A DNA stretch of 64,000 nucleotides, taken from the NCBI GenBank assembly GCA_041743105.1, contig JBGTNI010000098.1, positions 1-64,000 on the forward strand, read 5' to 3'. Below, in pieces: positions 9,425 to 17,443 of this stretch. Under the pieces are notes generated by a model, which was not told the DNA's origin, made no database searches, and worked only from the letters and a program-made list of their open reading frames with translations. This DNA is from QHCE01 sp041743105. GTDB lineage: Bacteria > Actinomycetota > Actinomycetes > Mycobacteriales > QHCE01. Every line of letters begins with the position of its first letter. The stretch's first letter is position 1. The translations under genes and the position numbers were made by a program.

Positions 9425-10792
9425 CTAGTTAGCGCCGCGGGACATGGCCAGCATGGTGGCGCGATCGAAGACTTTCATCCGTTCACGGCCCTGCGCGCGT
9501 CCCAGCTCCATCTCGTGATTGTCCAGCCGTGACCATGCGTCCCACGTCACGTACGGCACGCCTCGTTGCTCAAGCAGTGCCGTTACGCTCTCGGGGTCGG
9601 GCACGGTGGGTTCGGGTAGGTGCGGCAGATCCGCAAGTAGGCTTGCCACCGTGGCCGCGGCGTCGGCCTTATTGGTTCCGATCACGCCAGTGGGTCCGCG
9701 TTTGATCCAACCCGCCACGTATATGCCTGGTATTACCGTGCCGTTGGTCCCGACGACGCGCCCGTCGGCGTGTGGCACGACTCCGATGGCCGAGTCGAAC
9801 GGCAACATGTGTGGCGCCGCGCCGCGATAGCCAATGGCGTGCACCACCGCTTGCACAGGTGTGGTTGTGATCGCAAGGTTCGGCGAGTTGTTTCTCGGGA
9901 CCGCGGTCCGCAGCCCCGTTACGTGACTGCCGCCGGTGATCTCCACCGGCGTGTGGAAGAAGTGGAAGTGGATACGGTGCGCGGCCGCTGCCGCTGGACG
10001 GTTAGCCCACTCCCGCAGGATCGCCACATTGGTACGGACCCGTCGCTCCAGCGAAGCGCACGCTTGCTCGGTGGCCGTGGCAAGGTCTTCGGGCGCCACG
10101 ATCACGGCGACGTCGGGGAGCTTCCCCAGCTCCCGCAGCTCCAGCGATGTGAACTTGGCATCGGTCGGGCCGCGCCGGGCGAACACGTGAACGTCGGCGG
10201 CCCTGCCGGCACGCGCCACATCCAGCACGTGCTGCGGAACGTCGGTGACTGCCAGATCGTCGGGGTCGATCACCAACATCCGGGCGATGTCCAGCGCGAC
10301 GTTTCCGGCCCCAACTACGCCGACCTCTCGGGCGGTGAACGCGTGCGGGGTCTGCACCGGCCGGTCTGGATCGGCTCTGTCTGGACGGGCACTGTCGGGG
10401 TGAGCGTTGTACCAGGAGACCACGTCGGCGGCGGTCTCACTTTCCGGTAGATCCGCACCGTCGATCGTGAGCCGGTTGCTGTGCGGGGCGCCAGTGGCGA
10501 ATACAACAGCGTCATAGTGCTGTCGCAGGTCAGCGAGCAGTAGATCGGTGCCGTAGGCCACATTGCCCAAAAACCGCACACCCGGCGTGGTAAGTATCCG
10601 ACTCATTGCAGCGGTGATGGACTTTATCTTCGGATGATCGGGTGCAACCCCGTAGCGGAGCAGCCCATAGGGCGCAGGTAGCTGCTCGATGACGTCCACG
10701 ATCACCAGCAGGGCGGAGGTGGCCAGGGCCGCTGCAGCGTACAGTCCAGCCGGACCAGCGCCGACGATCGCCACCCGGGCAGGCCGGTTCAC
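9425..10792 (-). CDS. fprA: Ferredoxin/adrenodoxin-type NADP reductase FprA
   Basis: A 455-residue flavoprotein that moves electrons between NADPH and ferredoxin. The FAD-binding motif VAIVGAGPAGLYAAAAL is at the N terminus, followed by the family segment QLPAPYGLLRYGVAPDH. The NADP-binding motif VGVVGAGNVALDIARML and the C-terminal AGWIKRGPTGVIGTNK are all typical of the adrenodoxin reductase branch; mycobacterial FprA has almost the same length. The GTG start at 10792 gives MNRPARVAIVGAG; the frame extends to 10897 but is unlike the family. It is transcribed away from the DUF2207 gene. Confidence 0.95.
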   Translation of the reverse strand: MNRPARVAIVGAGPAGLYAAAALATSALLVIVDVIEQLPAPYGLLRYGVAPDHPKIKSITAAMSRILTTPGVRFLGNVAYGTDLLLADLRQHYDAVVFATGAPHSNRLTIDGADLPESETAADVVSWYNAHPDSARPDRADPDRPVQTPHAFTAREVGVVGAGNVALDIARMLVIDPDDLAVTDVPQHVLDVARAGRAADVHVFARRGPTDAKFTSLELRELGKLPDVAVIVAPEDLATATEQACASLERRVRTNVAILREWANRPAAAAAHRIHFHFFHTPVEITGGSHVTGLRTAVPRNNSPNLAITTTPVQAVVHAIGYRGAAPHMLPFDSAIGVVPHADGRVVGTNGTVIPGIYVAGWIKRGPTGVIGTNKADAAATVASLLADLPHLPEPTVPDPESVTALLEQRGVPYVTWDAWSRLDNHEMELGRAQGRERMKVFDRATMLAMSRGAN

Positions 10793-10942
10793 GCCCAGAC
10801 TCCTGGACGTGTGACGTGTCTGTCTTGCTGCGGTGGCTATACCGCCAGCATATGGCGCCTCGGCCCTGGAAGGCCTTAGAGCAAGCCTTAAGGTCACGAG
10901 AGTTCAGCGCGAGCACCGTGGCGCGCCGCTAGGGTGAGCGGC

Positions 10943-12808
10943 ATGCGAGAACGGACTGGACGCCGAGGGTCGCTGGGTCGGATCTTGTGTGGTGGCGTAA
11001 TCGTTGCTGCTGCACTACTCGGGTTGGGTGCCGCGCCGTCGTCGGCTGCGGGCTTCGAGCGGATAGAGCGGTATGACGTGGCTATCCAGGTGCGTGAGGG
11101 TGGTGACCTCCGCATCGTCGAAACCATCGCCTACGATTTCGACTCCAGCCGCAAACGCGGCATCTTCCGCGACATTCCGGTGAAATTCCGCTACGACGAC
11201 ACCAAGAACCGGGTCTACCCGATAGAGAATGTGCGTGTCGAACGAGATGGCCAGCGGGAACACTTTGAGCGCAGCGAAGACGATTCGGCGGTCCGGTTCA
11301 AGATCGGTGAGCAGGACACCACGATCACGGGCCGGCACACCTACGTCATCTCCTACACAGTTCGCGGCGCCCTCACCGGTTTCTCCGACCATGACGAGCT
11401 GTACTGGGATGCGATCGGGGAGGGCTGGCCGGTGCCCATCGAGAACGCGGCGGTCACGGTGCGCAGTCCCGTGTCGATCACCAAGGTGGATTGTTTCGCC
11501 GGGCCTGTTCGTAGTCGGCTCAGCTGCGACGGTAAGTCTTTCGACGGACAGACCGCAACATTCCGTCACGGCGAGCTGTCCCCACGCGAGGCGTTTAGCG
11601 TGGTTGTCGCGTTCCCCGCCGACAGCATCGCGGGCACCGGCCCCATCCTCGAAGACCGGCGCGATGCCGCTGCTGCGTTCCGCGTTACGAATTTCACGAT
11701 CGTCGCCGCGATCCTGGTTGGGCTGATCGGCACCGGCGTGGCACTGTTCGTGGCCTGGCGGTTCGGTCGCGACCGGGTGTACGTGGGCCAGATCCCGACC
11801 CTGACCCCGGCCGGCGGTCAGGACGGTCCGCAGCGGCGTAAGTCACTGTGGGGCGCTCCGCCCATTACGGTGCAGTTCACCCCGCCGCAGGGCATCCGGC
11901 CCGGTGAGGTGGGAACGTTGCTGGACGAACAGGTCAACACGGTCGATGTCACCGCGACGATCGTCGACTTCGCGGTGCGCCGATATCTGCGCATTACCGA
12001 GCTCCGCGATGCTGGAGCCGGTGGTCCGGCGCAAGACTGGGAGCTCACCAAGCTAGCCGAGGCCGACGATTCCATGGCGATGTATGAGAAGAAGCTGTTC
12101 AAGGCGCTGTTCAAGGGGGGCAACAGGGTAAAGCTTTCGGCGCTGAAGCAGACCTTCGCCAAGAGTTTTCAGGCTGCGCAGCGGGGCCTGTACGACAGTG
12201 TGGTGCAGCGCGGCTGGTATCGGAAGAGTCCGAAGCTCACCCGCAGTGGGGCGTTCGGAGCCGGCGTCGCCGCATTGGTAGTCGCAGCTATCGTGACATT
12301 CGCGTTGTACAGGTTCACCCATGTCGCGCTCGTCGGTGTCGGCCTGATCGCGGCCGCGCTGGTGGCGCTGATCAGCACTCGATTCATGCCCGCACGCACC
12401 GGCCGCGGCAGCGCCGCGCTGGCTCAGGTGCTGGGATTCCGGCAATATCTTGCGACAGCCGAGGCCGGCCAGATCGCCTATGAGGAGCGCGAGCAGGTCT
12501 TCTCCCGCTACCTGCCGTACGCGATCGTCTTCGGGATCGCCGAGGTGTGGGCCAACACCTTCAAAGACCTGGGCGCTCTTGCGTCGGATGGCACTGACGG
12601 CCTGTACTGGTACACCGGCGTCACCGGCTGGAGCATGGCCTACTTCGCCAGCTCCATAGGTAGCTTCAGCACCACGACCAGCGGCGCCATAGCTTCCTCG
12701 CCACCTTCGGCAGCCGGTTTCTCTGGCATTTCCTCCGGCAGCGGCTTCTCCGGCGGTGGAGGTTTCTCCGGCGGTGGGGGTGGTGGCGGTGGTGGCGGAA
12801 GTTGGTGA
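10943..12808 (+). CDS. DUF2207 predicted membrane protein
   Basis: A 621-residue protein. It has a signal peptide (hydrophobic stretch then PSSAAG, about residues 15-36), an extracellular DUF2207 domain (about 37-230) with the family segments ETIAYDFDSSRKRGIFRDIP and DELYWDAIGEGWPVPIENAAV, one membrane helix near 250, a cytoplasmic part, and two more helices near 425-470. The C terminus is serine-glycine rich and ends in a run of glycine. DUF2207 proteins are widespread in Gram-positive bacteria and of unknown function. ATG 10943 or GTG 10934 can start it. The stop is only 9 nt from the converging prpD stop. Confidence 0.85.
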   Translation: MRERTGRRGSLGRILCGGVIVAAALLGLGAAPSSAAGFERIERYDVAIQVREGGDLRIVETIAYDFDSSRKRGIFRDIPVKFRYDDTKNRVYPIENVRVERDGQREHFERSEDDSAVRFKIGEQDTTITGRHTYVISYTVRGALTGFSDHDELYWDAIGEGWPVPIENAAVTVRSPVSITKVDCFAGPVRSRLSCDGKSFDGQTATFRHGELSPREAFSVVVAFPADSIAGTGPILEDRRDAAAAFRVTNFTIVAAILVGLIGTGVALFVAWRFGRDRVYVGQIPTLTPAGGQDGPQRRKSLWGAPPITVQFTPPQGIRPGEVGTLLDEQVNTVDVTATIVDFAVRRYLRITELRDAGAGGPAQDWELTKLAEADDSMAMYEKKLFKALFKGGNRVKLSALKQTFAKSFQAAQRGLYDSVVQRGWYRKSPKLTRSGAFGAGVAALVVAAIVTFALYRFTHVALVGVGLIAAALVALISTRFMPARTGRGSAALAQVLGFRQYLATAEAGQIAYEEREQVFSRYLPYAIVFGIAEVWANTFKDLGALASDGTDGLYWYTGVTGWSMAYFASSIGSFSTTTSGAIASSPPSAAGFSGISSGSGFSGGGGFSGGGGGGGGGGSW

Positions 12809-12817
12809 GCCGCGTGC

Positions 12818-14296
12818 TTAACTGTGCACACCGGCAGGCGTGACCAGTTCCATCAGCTCGCTCACCGGGCGGGTCAGCAGCTCGTCGGGGTCGGCAAGTG
12901 CCGATGCCACCTGTGCGGCCTGTTCGGGCAGCGCAGTCGCCAGCCCGGCGCGCAGCTTCGCGGTCACGTACGGCTCTGCCTGCGTCCGGCGTGCCGGATG
13001 ACCCAGCGGGATCCGGACCTCCACCCAGTCCGTGGTACCGCCGTCGATGAAGTGCACGCGCAGCGCGTTCGCGACCGCGCGCTCGGCCGGATCGAGATAG
13101 GCCCTGCTGTACTCGGCGTCTTCGGTTACATGGGTGAGTGCGCGTAGCCGGTCGATGCGGGGGTCTGCGGCGACTTCGTCGTAGTAGTGCCGCGAGGTGA
13201 CCTCGCCGTGGAGCAGTGCCACGGCCACGATGTATTCCAGGCAGTGATCGCGGTCGGCCGGATTGGTGAGCGGACCCGACTTTGAGATGATGCGCACCGC
13301 GGCCTCATGGGTGCGAATCTCGATGCGCGCTACCCCGTCCACTGCAGTCTCATTCACGCGATCGCGCTCGTTTGTACGATGGCACAGCTGTGGCCGCAGT
13401 GTTACCGCTGCCTCGGCCGCGGTCTGTGCGTGATACTCCGTCGGGTACGCGGGTTTGAGCAGCACGTTTTCCATGATGTAACTGCCGAGTTCCCGCTCCA
13501 GCGTGAGCGTCGCGCCGCCCAGCAGCGCCTCGGAAAACCCCCACACTGGGGTGGTGAGTACCGAGCGCACCGGTTCCTCGCCGCGCAACGCCAGGTAGGC
13601 AAGCCGCACGCCGCGACTGGTGGCGTCGCCGGCGGCCCACGACTTTCGAGCCGTGACGTTTGGTGCGTGGCGATAGCTGCGCAGCGCGCCGCCGTCGGCC
13701 CACGCGTGCGTGATCGCACTGGTCACCTCCGCGTGCCCCCCGCCCAGCAGCCGGGTCGCGACCGCCGCGCTGGCGATTCGTACGTTGGCGACATGGTCTA
13801 GGCCGTGACGGTTCAACGCCATGCCTAACGCCAGCACGCCCTGAATCTCGTACGCCTGGATTCCAGCAACCAGTAGGTCCGCGACGGTGGGCGTCGTGGC
13901 TGGCGAACGCGTTGTATCAAGCGAGCGCAGCGCCATGTGGTCGGCGACTGTCAGCAATGCACCGAAATTGTCCGATGGGTGTCCCCACTCCAGCGCCAGC
14001 CATGCGTCGTTGAAATCCAGCCATCGGATCAGCGTGCCGTTGGCGAAGGCGGCTTGCACCGGATCGCTGCGCCAGCCGGTCCCGATCACCCGGGGTTGCG
14101 CGGTTTCGGCCGACGCGAACAGCGGCCGTGCGGTGCGGACCGCGTCGGGTTCGTCGGTGGCCAGCAGCGCGCAGCCCAACGTGTCCAGCAACGTCAGGTG
14201 TGCGGTGCGCAGCGCTAGCTCCGAGTTCAGCCGTGACGGTGCCATCACGTAATCGGCGATCTGAGTGATCAAAGCGTCAACGCGACTACGTGGCAT
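12818..14296 (-). CDS. prpD: 2-methylcitrate dehydratase
   Basis: A 492-residue MmgE/PrpD-family dehydratase that converts 2-methylcitrate to 2-methyl-cis-aconitate in propionate breakdown. Family segments seen include DTLGCALLATDEPDAV, WLDFNDAWLALEWGHPSDNFGA with the conserved active-site region, SYRHAPNVTARKSWAAGDATSRGV, and YPTEYHAQTAAEAA near the C-terminal domain boundary. The length is normal. The start at 14296 overlaps the end of prpB by 11 nt, so the two are translationally coupled. No prpC (methylcitrate synthase) is next to them in this window. Confidence 0.93.
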   Translation of the reverse strand: MPRSRVDALITQIADYVMAPSRLNSELALRTAHLTLLDTLGCALLATDEPDAVRTARPLFASAETAQPRVIGTGWRSDPVQAAFANGTLIRWLDFNDAWLALEWGHPSDNFGALLTVADHMALRSLDTTRSPATTPTVADLLVAGIQAYEIQGVLALGMALNRHGLDHVANVRIASAAVATRLLGGGHAEVTSAITHAWADGGALRSYRHAPNVTARKSWAAGDATSRGVRLAYLALRGEEPVRSVLTTPVWGFSEALLGGATLTLERELGSYIMENVLLKPAYPTEYHAQTAAEAAVTLRPQLCHRTNERDRVNETAVDGVARIEIRTHEAAVRIISKSGPLTNPADRDHCLEYIVAVALLHGEVTSRHYYDEVAADPRIDRLRALTHVTEDAEYSRAYLDPAERAVANALRVHFIDGGTTDWVEVRIPLGHPARRTQAEPYVTAKLRAGLATALPEQAAQVASALADPDELLTRPVSELMELVTPAGVHS

Positions 14297-15146
14297 ACCG
14301 TCGCTCCAACTCCCGGTAGGCGGGCAGATCGATCAGCTGATCACGTTCGACAAATGAGGTCAGCTGATCGGCGAGTGCTGTGGTGGAGCCGTCGCGTCGC
14401 AGCGTGTCGGCGGTTCGGCGCATGGCCGAGATCGCGGCGCGTTGCAGATCCGACGGCACGATCATCAGGCGATAGCCGAGCTCCGCGAGGTCGGCGGCGC
14501 TCATCAGCGGGGTCTTACCCCCGGCGAACATGTTGATCAGCAACGGCAGGTCGAGGTGTGCCGCGATCTGCCGAACCTGTGCTACCGACTCCGGTGCCTC
14601 CAGGAACAGCATGTCCGCGCCAGCGTTGGCGTAGGCCCGCGCTCGGGCGAGGGCAGCGTCGAAACCCTCCACCGCGATCGCGTCGGTGCGTGCGATCATC
14701 AGCAGGTCGTCGTCGATTCGGGCGTCTACGGCGGCGTGAATCTTCGCCGACATCTCCGCGGGGGTGATCAACGACTTCGTGTCGTAGTGGCCGCACTTCT
14801 TCGGCGTGATCTGATCTTCTAGGTGCAGCGCCGCGACACCGATGCGTTCCAGTTGCGCGACGGTGCGCGTGACGTTGAGCGGGTTGCCGTACCCGGTGTC
14901 GGCATCGGCGATCACCGGGACCCGCGACGCCTCGACGATCTCTCCGATCCGACTTGCCATTTCCGTCGCCGAGAGCAGACCTAGGTCCGGCAGGCCGGCG
15001 CTGCGCGCGATGGCGCCGCCGCTGGCATAGACCGCCTCGAATCCAGCCTGCCCGACGATGATCGTCGAGAGCCCGTCGTACACGCCGGGGGCGACTATCA
15101 GGCCGGGTCGTTGCAGCAATATCCGAAGTCGTCGAGCGCCTGTCAT
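14286..15146 (-). CDS. prpB: Methylisocitrate lyase
   Basis: A 286-residue isocitrate-lyase-superfamily enzyme that splits 2-methylisocitrate into pyruvate and succinate. The catalytic loop KKCGH is present, with the metal-binding PVIADADTGYGNPLNV segment and LHLEDQITPKK. It lies upstream of and overlaps prpD, giving an operon order B-D. This pair normally works with PrpC to detoxify and use propionyl-CoA, for instance from odd-chain fatty acids, cholesterol or branched amino acids. Start ATG 15146. Confidence 0.95.
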   Translation of the reverse strand: MTGARRLRILLQRPGLIVAPGVYDGLSTIIVGQAGFEAVYASGGAIARSAGLPDLGLLSATEMASRIGEIVEASRVPVIADADTGYGNPLNVTRTVAQLERIGVAALHLEDQITPKKCGHYDTKSLITPAEMSAKIHAAVDARIDDDLLMIARTDAIAVEGFDAALARARAYANAGADMLFLEAPESVAQVRQIAAHLDLPLLINMFAGGKTPLMSAADLAELGYRLMIVPSDLQRAAISAMRRTADTLRRDGSTTALADQLTSFVERDQLIDLPAYRELERRYAT

Positions 15147-15204
15147 GCATTCGGCCTTTCGTCGTGTGGTCTTCGACAGTATTGCCGATGTATCCCGCTG
15201 CCGA

Positions 15205-15233
15205 GTGCCAACGCGGCGCCGAGCCGCTACACT
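15205..15233 (+). promoter_or_regulatory. Possible ssrA promoter
   Basis: GTGCCA at 15205-15210 and TACACT at 15228-15233 are 17 bp apart, a weak match to a housekeeping sigma-70 type promoter. Transcription would begin near 15240, exactly where the repeated element starts, so the precursor would carry that hairpin before the mature tmRNA. This is inferred from spacing only. Confidence 0.3.
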
Positions 15234-15237
15234 GGCA

Positions 15238-15337
15238 GGTGGTACTGAGCTGATCGTTATTAAGTCAGCCCGTAAGTAGCTAAATTTGCAGGTCAGAAGG
15301 CTGAGCTTGTCTAGCTACTTACGTTGCCGATTAATAA
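15238..15337 (+). repeat. Copy 1 of a roughly 100-bp repeat with a covarying 12-bp stem
   Basis: This stretch matches the reverse strand of 38928-39025 at about 84 of 100 positions. A perfect 12-bp inverted repeat, CGTAAGTAGCTA at 15271-15282 and its complement at 15312-15323, encloses a 29-nt loop. The loop holds a segment, TTGCAGGTCAGAAG, that is identical in both copies. A tail of about 33 nt on the 5' side is also conserved. The other copy has CGAAAGTAGCTA with a matching change in the partner arm, so pairing is kept although the base differs. The element lies between prpB and ssrA, probably in the tmRNA leader. No coding function is apparent. Confidence 0.85.
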
Positions 15338-15351
15338 TTAATGTGTCTACT

Positions 15352-15724
15352 GGGGGTGATTGGTCTCGACTCCGTACGTCGAGACAGGAGAAGCGGGCCG
15401 AGGAAGGCGACGATGACCTCGTTAACCATGTGTCGCAAACCAATAAGTGCCGATGTTAAAGATCGCACTGAGCTCACGCTCGCTGCCTAAGTAGCGACGT
15501 GGCTCTGTCAGACCGGGAGTGTCTCCGGCTCGGATCCTGACATCATTAAGGGGGCTTACCGCTAAGTTCGGTCACGGAGCTGAGTGGGACAATAAACAGT
15601 GACTGGGCCTGTCACACCGGCTTGTTCGTAGGAACGGTGAGGTCGAGTAGAGACACAGCGAACTGCGCCCGGAGAAGTCCTGTTAGAACGGCGGAGGACG
15701 CGGGTTCGATTCCCGCCACCTCCA
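15352..15724 (+). ncRNA. ssrA: Transfer-messenger RNA (tmRNA)
   Basis: The 5' end GGGGGTGATTGG pairs with CACCTCC at 15717-15723 to form the tRNA-like acceptor stem, and the T-arm reads GGTTCGATTCCCGCC. The tag frame begins at 15449 and ends with TAA at 15488-15490, encoding ADVKDRTELTLAA, with the usual AD start and LAA end that proteases recognise. CCA is not encoded. With SmpB it frees stalled ribosomes and tags incomplete proteins. In many related genomes smpB and ssrA are neighbours; here 6 kb separates them. An open frame overlapping its 3' half (15622-15849) is not a gene. Confidence 0.96.
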
Positions 15725-15735
15725 CGAGGCGATTG

Positions 15736-15780
15736 GGCGATCTCTGCTCGCGAACAGCGCGAGCAGAGATCGCCTCTTTA
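15736..15780 (+). terminator. Strong terminator after ssrA
   Basis: A perfect 16-bp stem lies at 15737-15752 and 15758-15773 (the outer arm begins GCGATCTCTGCTCGC) with a 5-nt loop. It is followed by a CTCTTTA run. It starts 12 nt after the tmRNA end, as expected for an intrinsic terminator of ssrA. Confidence 0.85.
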
Positions 15781-15874
15781 TTGTCGTTCGCCTTCGGCTC
15801 ACACCTGAGGGGGCTTTGCCACCCTCAGACTCCCCCTTGTTGGGGTTGAGACCTCATCTTTGCGAGAGCCGATC

Positions 15875-15884
15875 GGGGGGGGGG
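15875..15884 (+). repeat. Run of ten G
   Basis: Ten consecutive G lie in the non-coding stretch 15775-16000 between the ssrA terminator and the toxin gene. No gene was found in this stretch. Such runs are prone to slippage and to sequencing error. Confidence 0.9.
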
Positions 15885-16000
15885 CGGTGTCATAGGCTCA
15901 GTGCACCGCCTAATAACTACCCGTGACTAGATGACTACCAGGTGGGCAAAGCCGTTCCTGGTGCATTCACCCTGTGACACCAAGCGCTAAAACCGCGCGG

Positions 16001-16285
16001 CTAGCCGTATAACTGACTATGTGTACCAATGAGTGCAAAGATGATAACCTCATCTCCTTGTTCAAGGAATAATGCCCGGAAATCGCCGCTAATATTCATG
16101 CTCCAGTAGCCGGCATAATTTCCTTTAAGCGGATGAACTCGCAAGCGTGGATCAGTCCTATCCGTAAGCAGTAAACGCAAGCGTTCACTGAATTGCTGAC
16201 GAACTTTGGGCGGCAGTTTTTTATACTGCTTTTTGAAGGTAGGTAGGTACTGGATGCTCACAGCGCTATTTTTCGAGATCGACAA
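16001..16285 (-). CDS. RelE/YafQ-type mRNA interferase toxin
   Basis: A 94-residue basic protein of the RelE/ParE superfamily, YafQ-like branch. The N-terminal helix FKKQYKKLPPKVRQQFSERL is followed by LRVHPLKGNYAGYWSMNISGDFRALFLEQGDEVIIFALIGTHSQLYG, read in parts. The arginine after GDF and the late histidine in GTHSQLYG are where RelE-type toxins place active-site residues. Known members cut mRNA on the ribosome. Its start overlaps the end of the upstream antitoxin by 20 nt, the usual antitoxin-toxin order. The gene is clearly richer in A and T than the core genes nearby, pointing to recent acquisition. Confidence 0.85.
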   Translation of the reverse strand: MSISKNSAVSIQYLPTFKKQYKKLPPKVRQQFSERLRLLLTDRTDPRLRVHPLKGNYAGYWSMNISGDFRALFLEQGDEVIIFALIGTHSQLYG

Positions 16286-16538
16286 TAAAGTCAGTCACAT
16301 TATCGAACGGTTTGCTCGCTTTGCCGGCAGTTAATTCTGCTTCAACCTCAGCAATAAGCTGGTCCAACTTGGGTGTAGTGGGCTCGGGCGCGAAAAGTTC
16401 GATACGTCGAGTAGCCGAAATATGCCGTAGGTATGAATTGACAAGCGTGTTTAAGTTCAGGCCCACGCTTTTAGCAACAGACTGTGCCGACTCCTTGACA
16501 TCCCGGTCCACTCGCACACTGATCACTGTCGTGTTCAT
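16266..16538 (-). CDS. RelB/DinJ-type antitoxin
   Basis: A 90-residue protein starting MNTTVISVRVDRDVKESAQ. The first half looks like a ribbon-helix-helix DNA-binding domain (VISVRVDRDVK strand, then SAQSVAKSVGLNLNTLVNSYL helices). The acidic C-terminal half, with PKLDQLIAEVEAELTAG, would wrap the toxin. The frame is open further upstream, but 16538 is preferred because a good promoter with a palindrome ends exactly there. Known antitoxins of this kind bind the toxin and repress their own promoter. Base composition is low in G+C, like the toxin gene. Confidence 0.85.
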   Translation of the reverse strand: MNTTVISVRVDRDVKESAQSVAKSVGLNLNTLVNSYLRHISATRRIELFAPEPTTPKLDQLIAEVEAELTAGKASKPFDNVTDFIVDLEK

Positions 16539-16574
16539 ACTACAAAGTATGAGCCATAGTAGTAGAAACGTCAA
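16536..16574 (-). promoter_or_regulatory. Toxin-antitoxin promoter with palindromic operator
   Basis: On the minus strand, TTGACG (16569-16574) and CATACT (16546-16551) are 17 bp apart, a good promoter. CATACT is also the first arm of a perfect inverted repeat, CATACT-4 nt-AGTATG (16536-16551), whose second arm includes the ATG start. Binding of the antitoxin complex here would block the -10 element. The start codon sits at about the transcription start, suggesting a leaderless mRNA. Confidence 0.7.
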
Positions 16575-16627
16575 GGGTAATGTTCTCCGATACCCCTCGC
16601 CCAGTTGCATCTCGCGTTCGAGCACCA

Positions 16628-16711
16628 CTGGATGGTGCTCCACTTCGCGACCGTGCCGGGCTGGAACTTATGGTGCCGACCCTTGACTATCGGTTAGCCG
16701 CACAATTTCAG
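16628..16711 (+). pseudogene. Relic of an ATPase gene related to the one at 17444
   Basis: One frame reads LDGAPLRDRAGLELMVPTLD and continues YRLAAQF. This closely follows the middle of the ATPase encoded at 17444-18910, which reads AGNAPLRGRAGLELVVPTLD and then YRLAARF. Nucleotide similarity is also plain. Sequence on both sides no longer matches, so this is a fragment of a second, lost copy, with the toxin-antitoxin pair on one side and the GNAT gene on the other. Confidence 0.8.
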
Positions 16712-16755
16712 AAATGTGACAAAATCGGTAAGTTGTGGAGAAGTAAGGTTCAGTC

Positions 16756-17364
16756 ATGACCATCCAGATCTCGAGGCCGACCACCCAATCCGGCCTCACC
16801 GCTGTAGCCCGCGTGCTCGACGAGGTCTTCGAGATGACCGCGCCCGCCACGATGTTTCGCGTCGGCTTCATGAACGACTTCATTCGCTCGGATCAGTTGA
16901 TCCTCTTGGCCGGGTCGGATACCGAACCTCTCGGCGCGATCGTTGCGCTTCGTGGCCGGACCCACATCGAGCTGCCCGACATGGTGGTTGCGGTGAGTCA
17001 TCAAGGCAGGGGCATCGGTCGTCAGCTGTTCGAGGCCCTGACCCAATGGACTCGGGACGAAGGCTTCGACGAGATTCGCTGGTGCGTCTCACCCTCCAAT
17101 CTCGGCGGAGTCGCTGCCTATCTCGCCTATGGCGCTCGAATCGTGGGATGGATCGATAACGCCTACGGCGTTGCCTCCGACCCCTTCTACACGGGCACGA
17201 CGGATCGCTTCCGGGGAGCCTGGCGAGCCGGGGGTTGGCCGGCGACAGCTGGCTCGCGGCTGGTTCACCACGACGAGCATCAACAGCTTCGGACTCTCCT
17301 GCTCGATGGTTGGCAGATCGTCGAGCGTAGTGGCGAGCAGTACACGCTCGTGTCCACGAAGTAG
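16756..17364 (+). CDS. GNAT-family N-acetyltransferase
   Basis: A 202-residue protein with a GNAT fold in the first 140 residues. Motif A, which binds the acetyl-CoA pyrophosphate, reads VAVSHQGRGIGRQLFEAL (about residues 77-94). It is followed by motif B with NLGGVAAYLAYGARIVGW. The last 60 residues, with two further strands around VHHDEHQQLRTLL, are not part of the basic fold. The substrate is unknown. The gene lies inside the accessory segment behind ssrA between the ATPase relic and the intact ATPase gene. Confidence 0.8.
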   Translation: MTIQISRPTTQSGLTAVARVLDEVFEMTAPATMFRVGFMNDFIRSDQLILLAGSDTEPLGAIVALRGRTHIELPDMVVAVSHQGRGIGRQLFEALTQWTRDEGFDEIRWCVSPSNLGGVAAYLAYGARIVGWIDNAYGVASDPFYTGTTDRFRGAWRAGGWPATAGSRLVHHDEHQQLRTLLLDGWQIVERSGEQYTLVSTK

Positions 17365-17443
17365 CAAAGTGGTTGGTGAAGGCTCCCGCCAATATTTACG
17401 GGGGTATAGTTCTGAGGACTACAGTCCCATAAGTTGAGGAGCT

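Noticed and set aside
12640..12831. Proline-rich small protein antisense to the DUF2207 glycine tail
   Set aside because: It is the complement of glycine codons; no start signal.
15622..15849. Open frame over the 3' half of ssrA and its terminator
   Set aside because: It lies on a structural RNA and a terminator stem.
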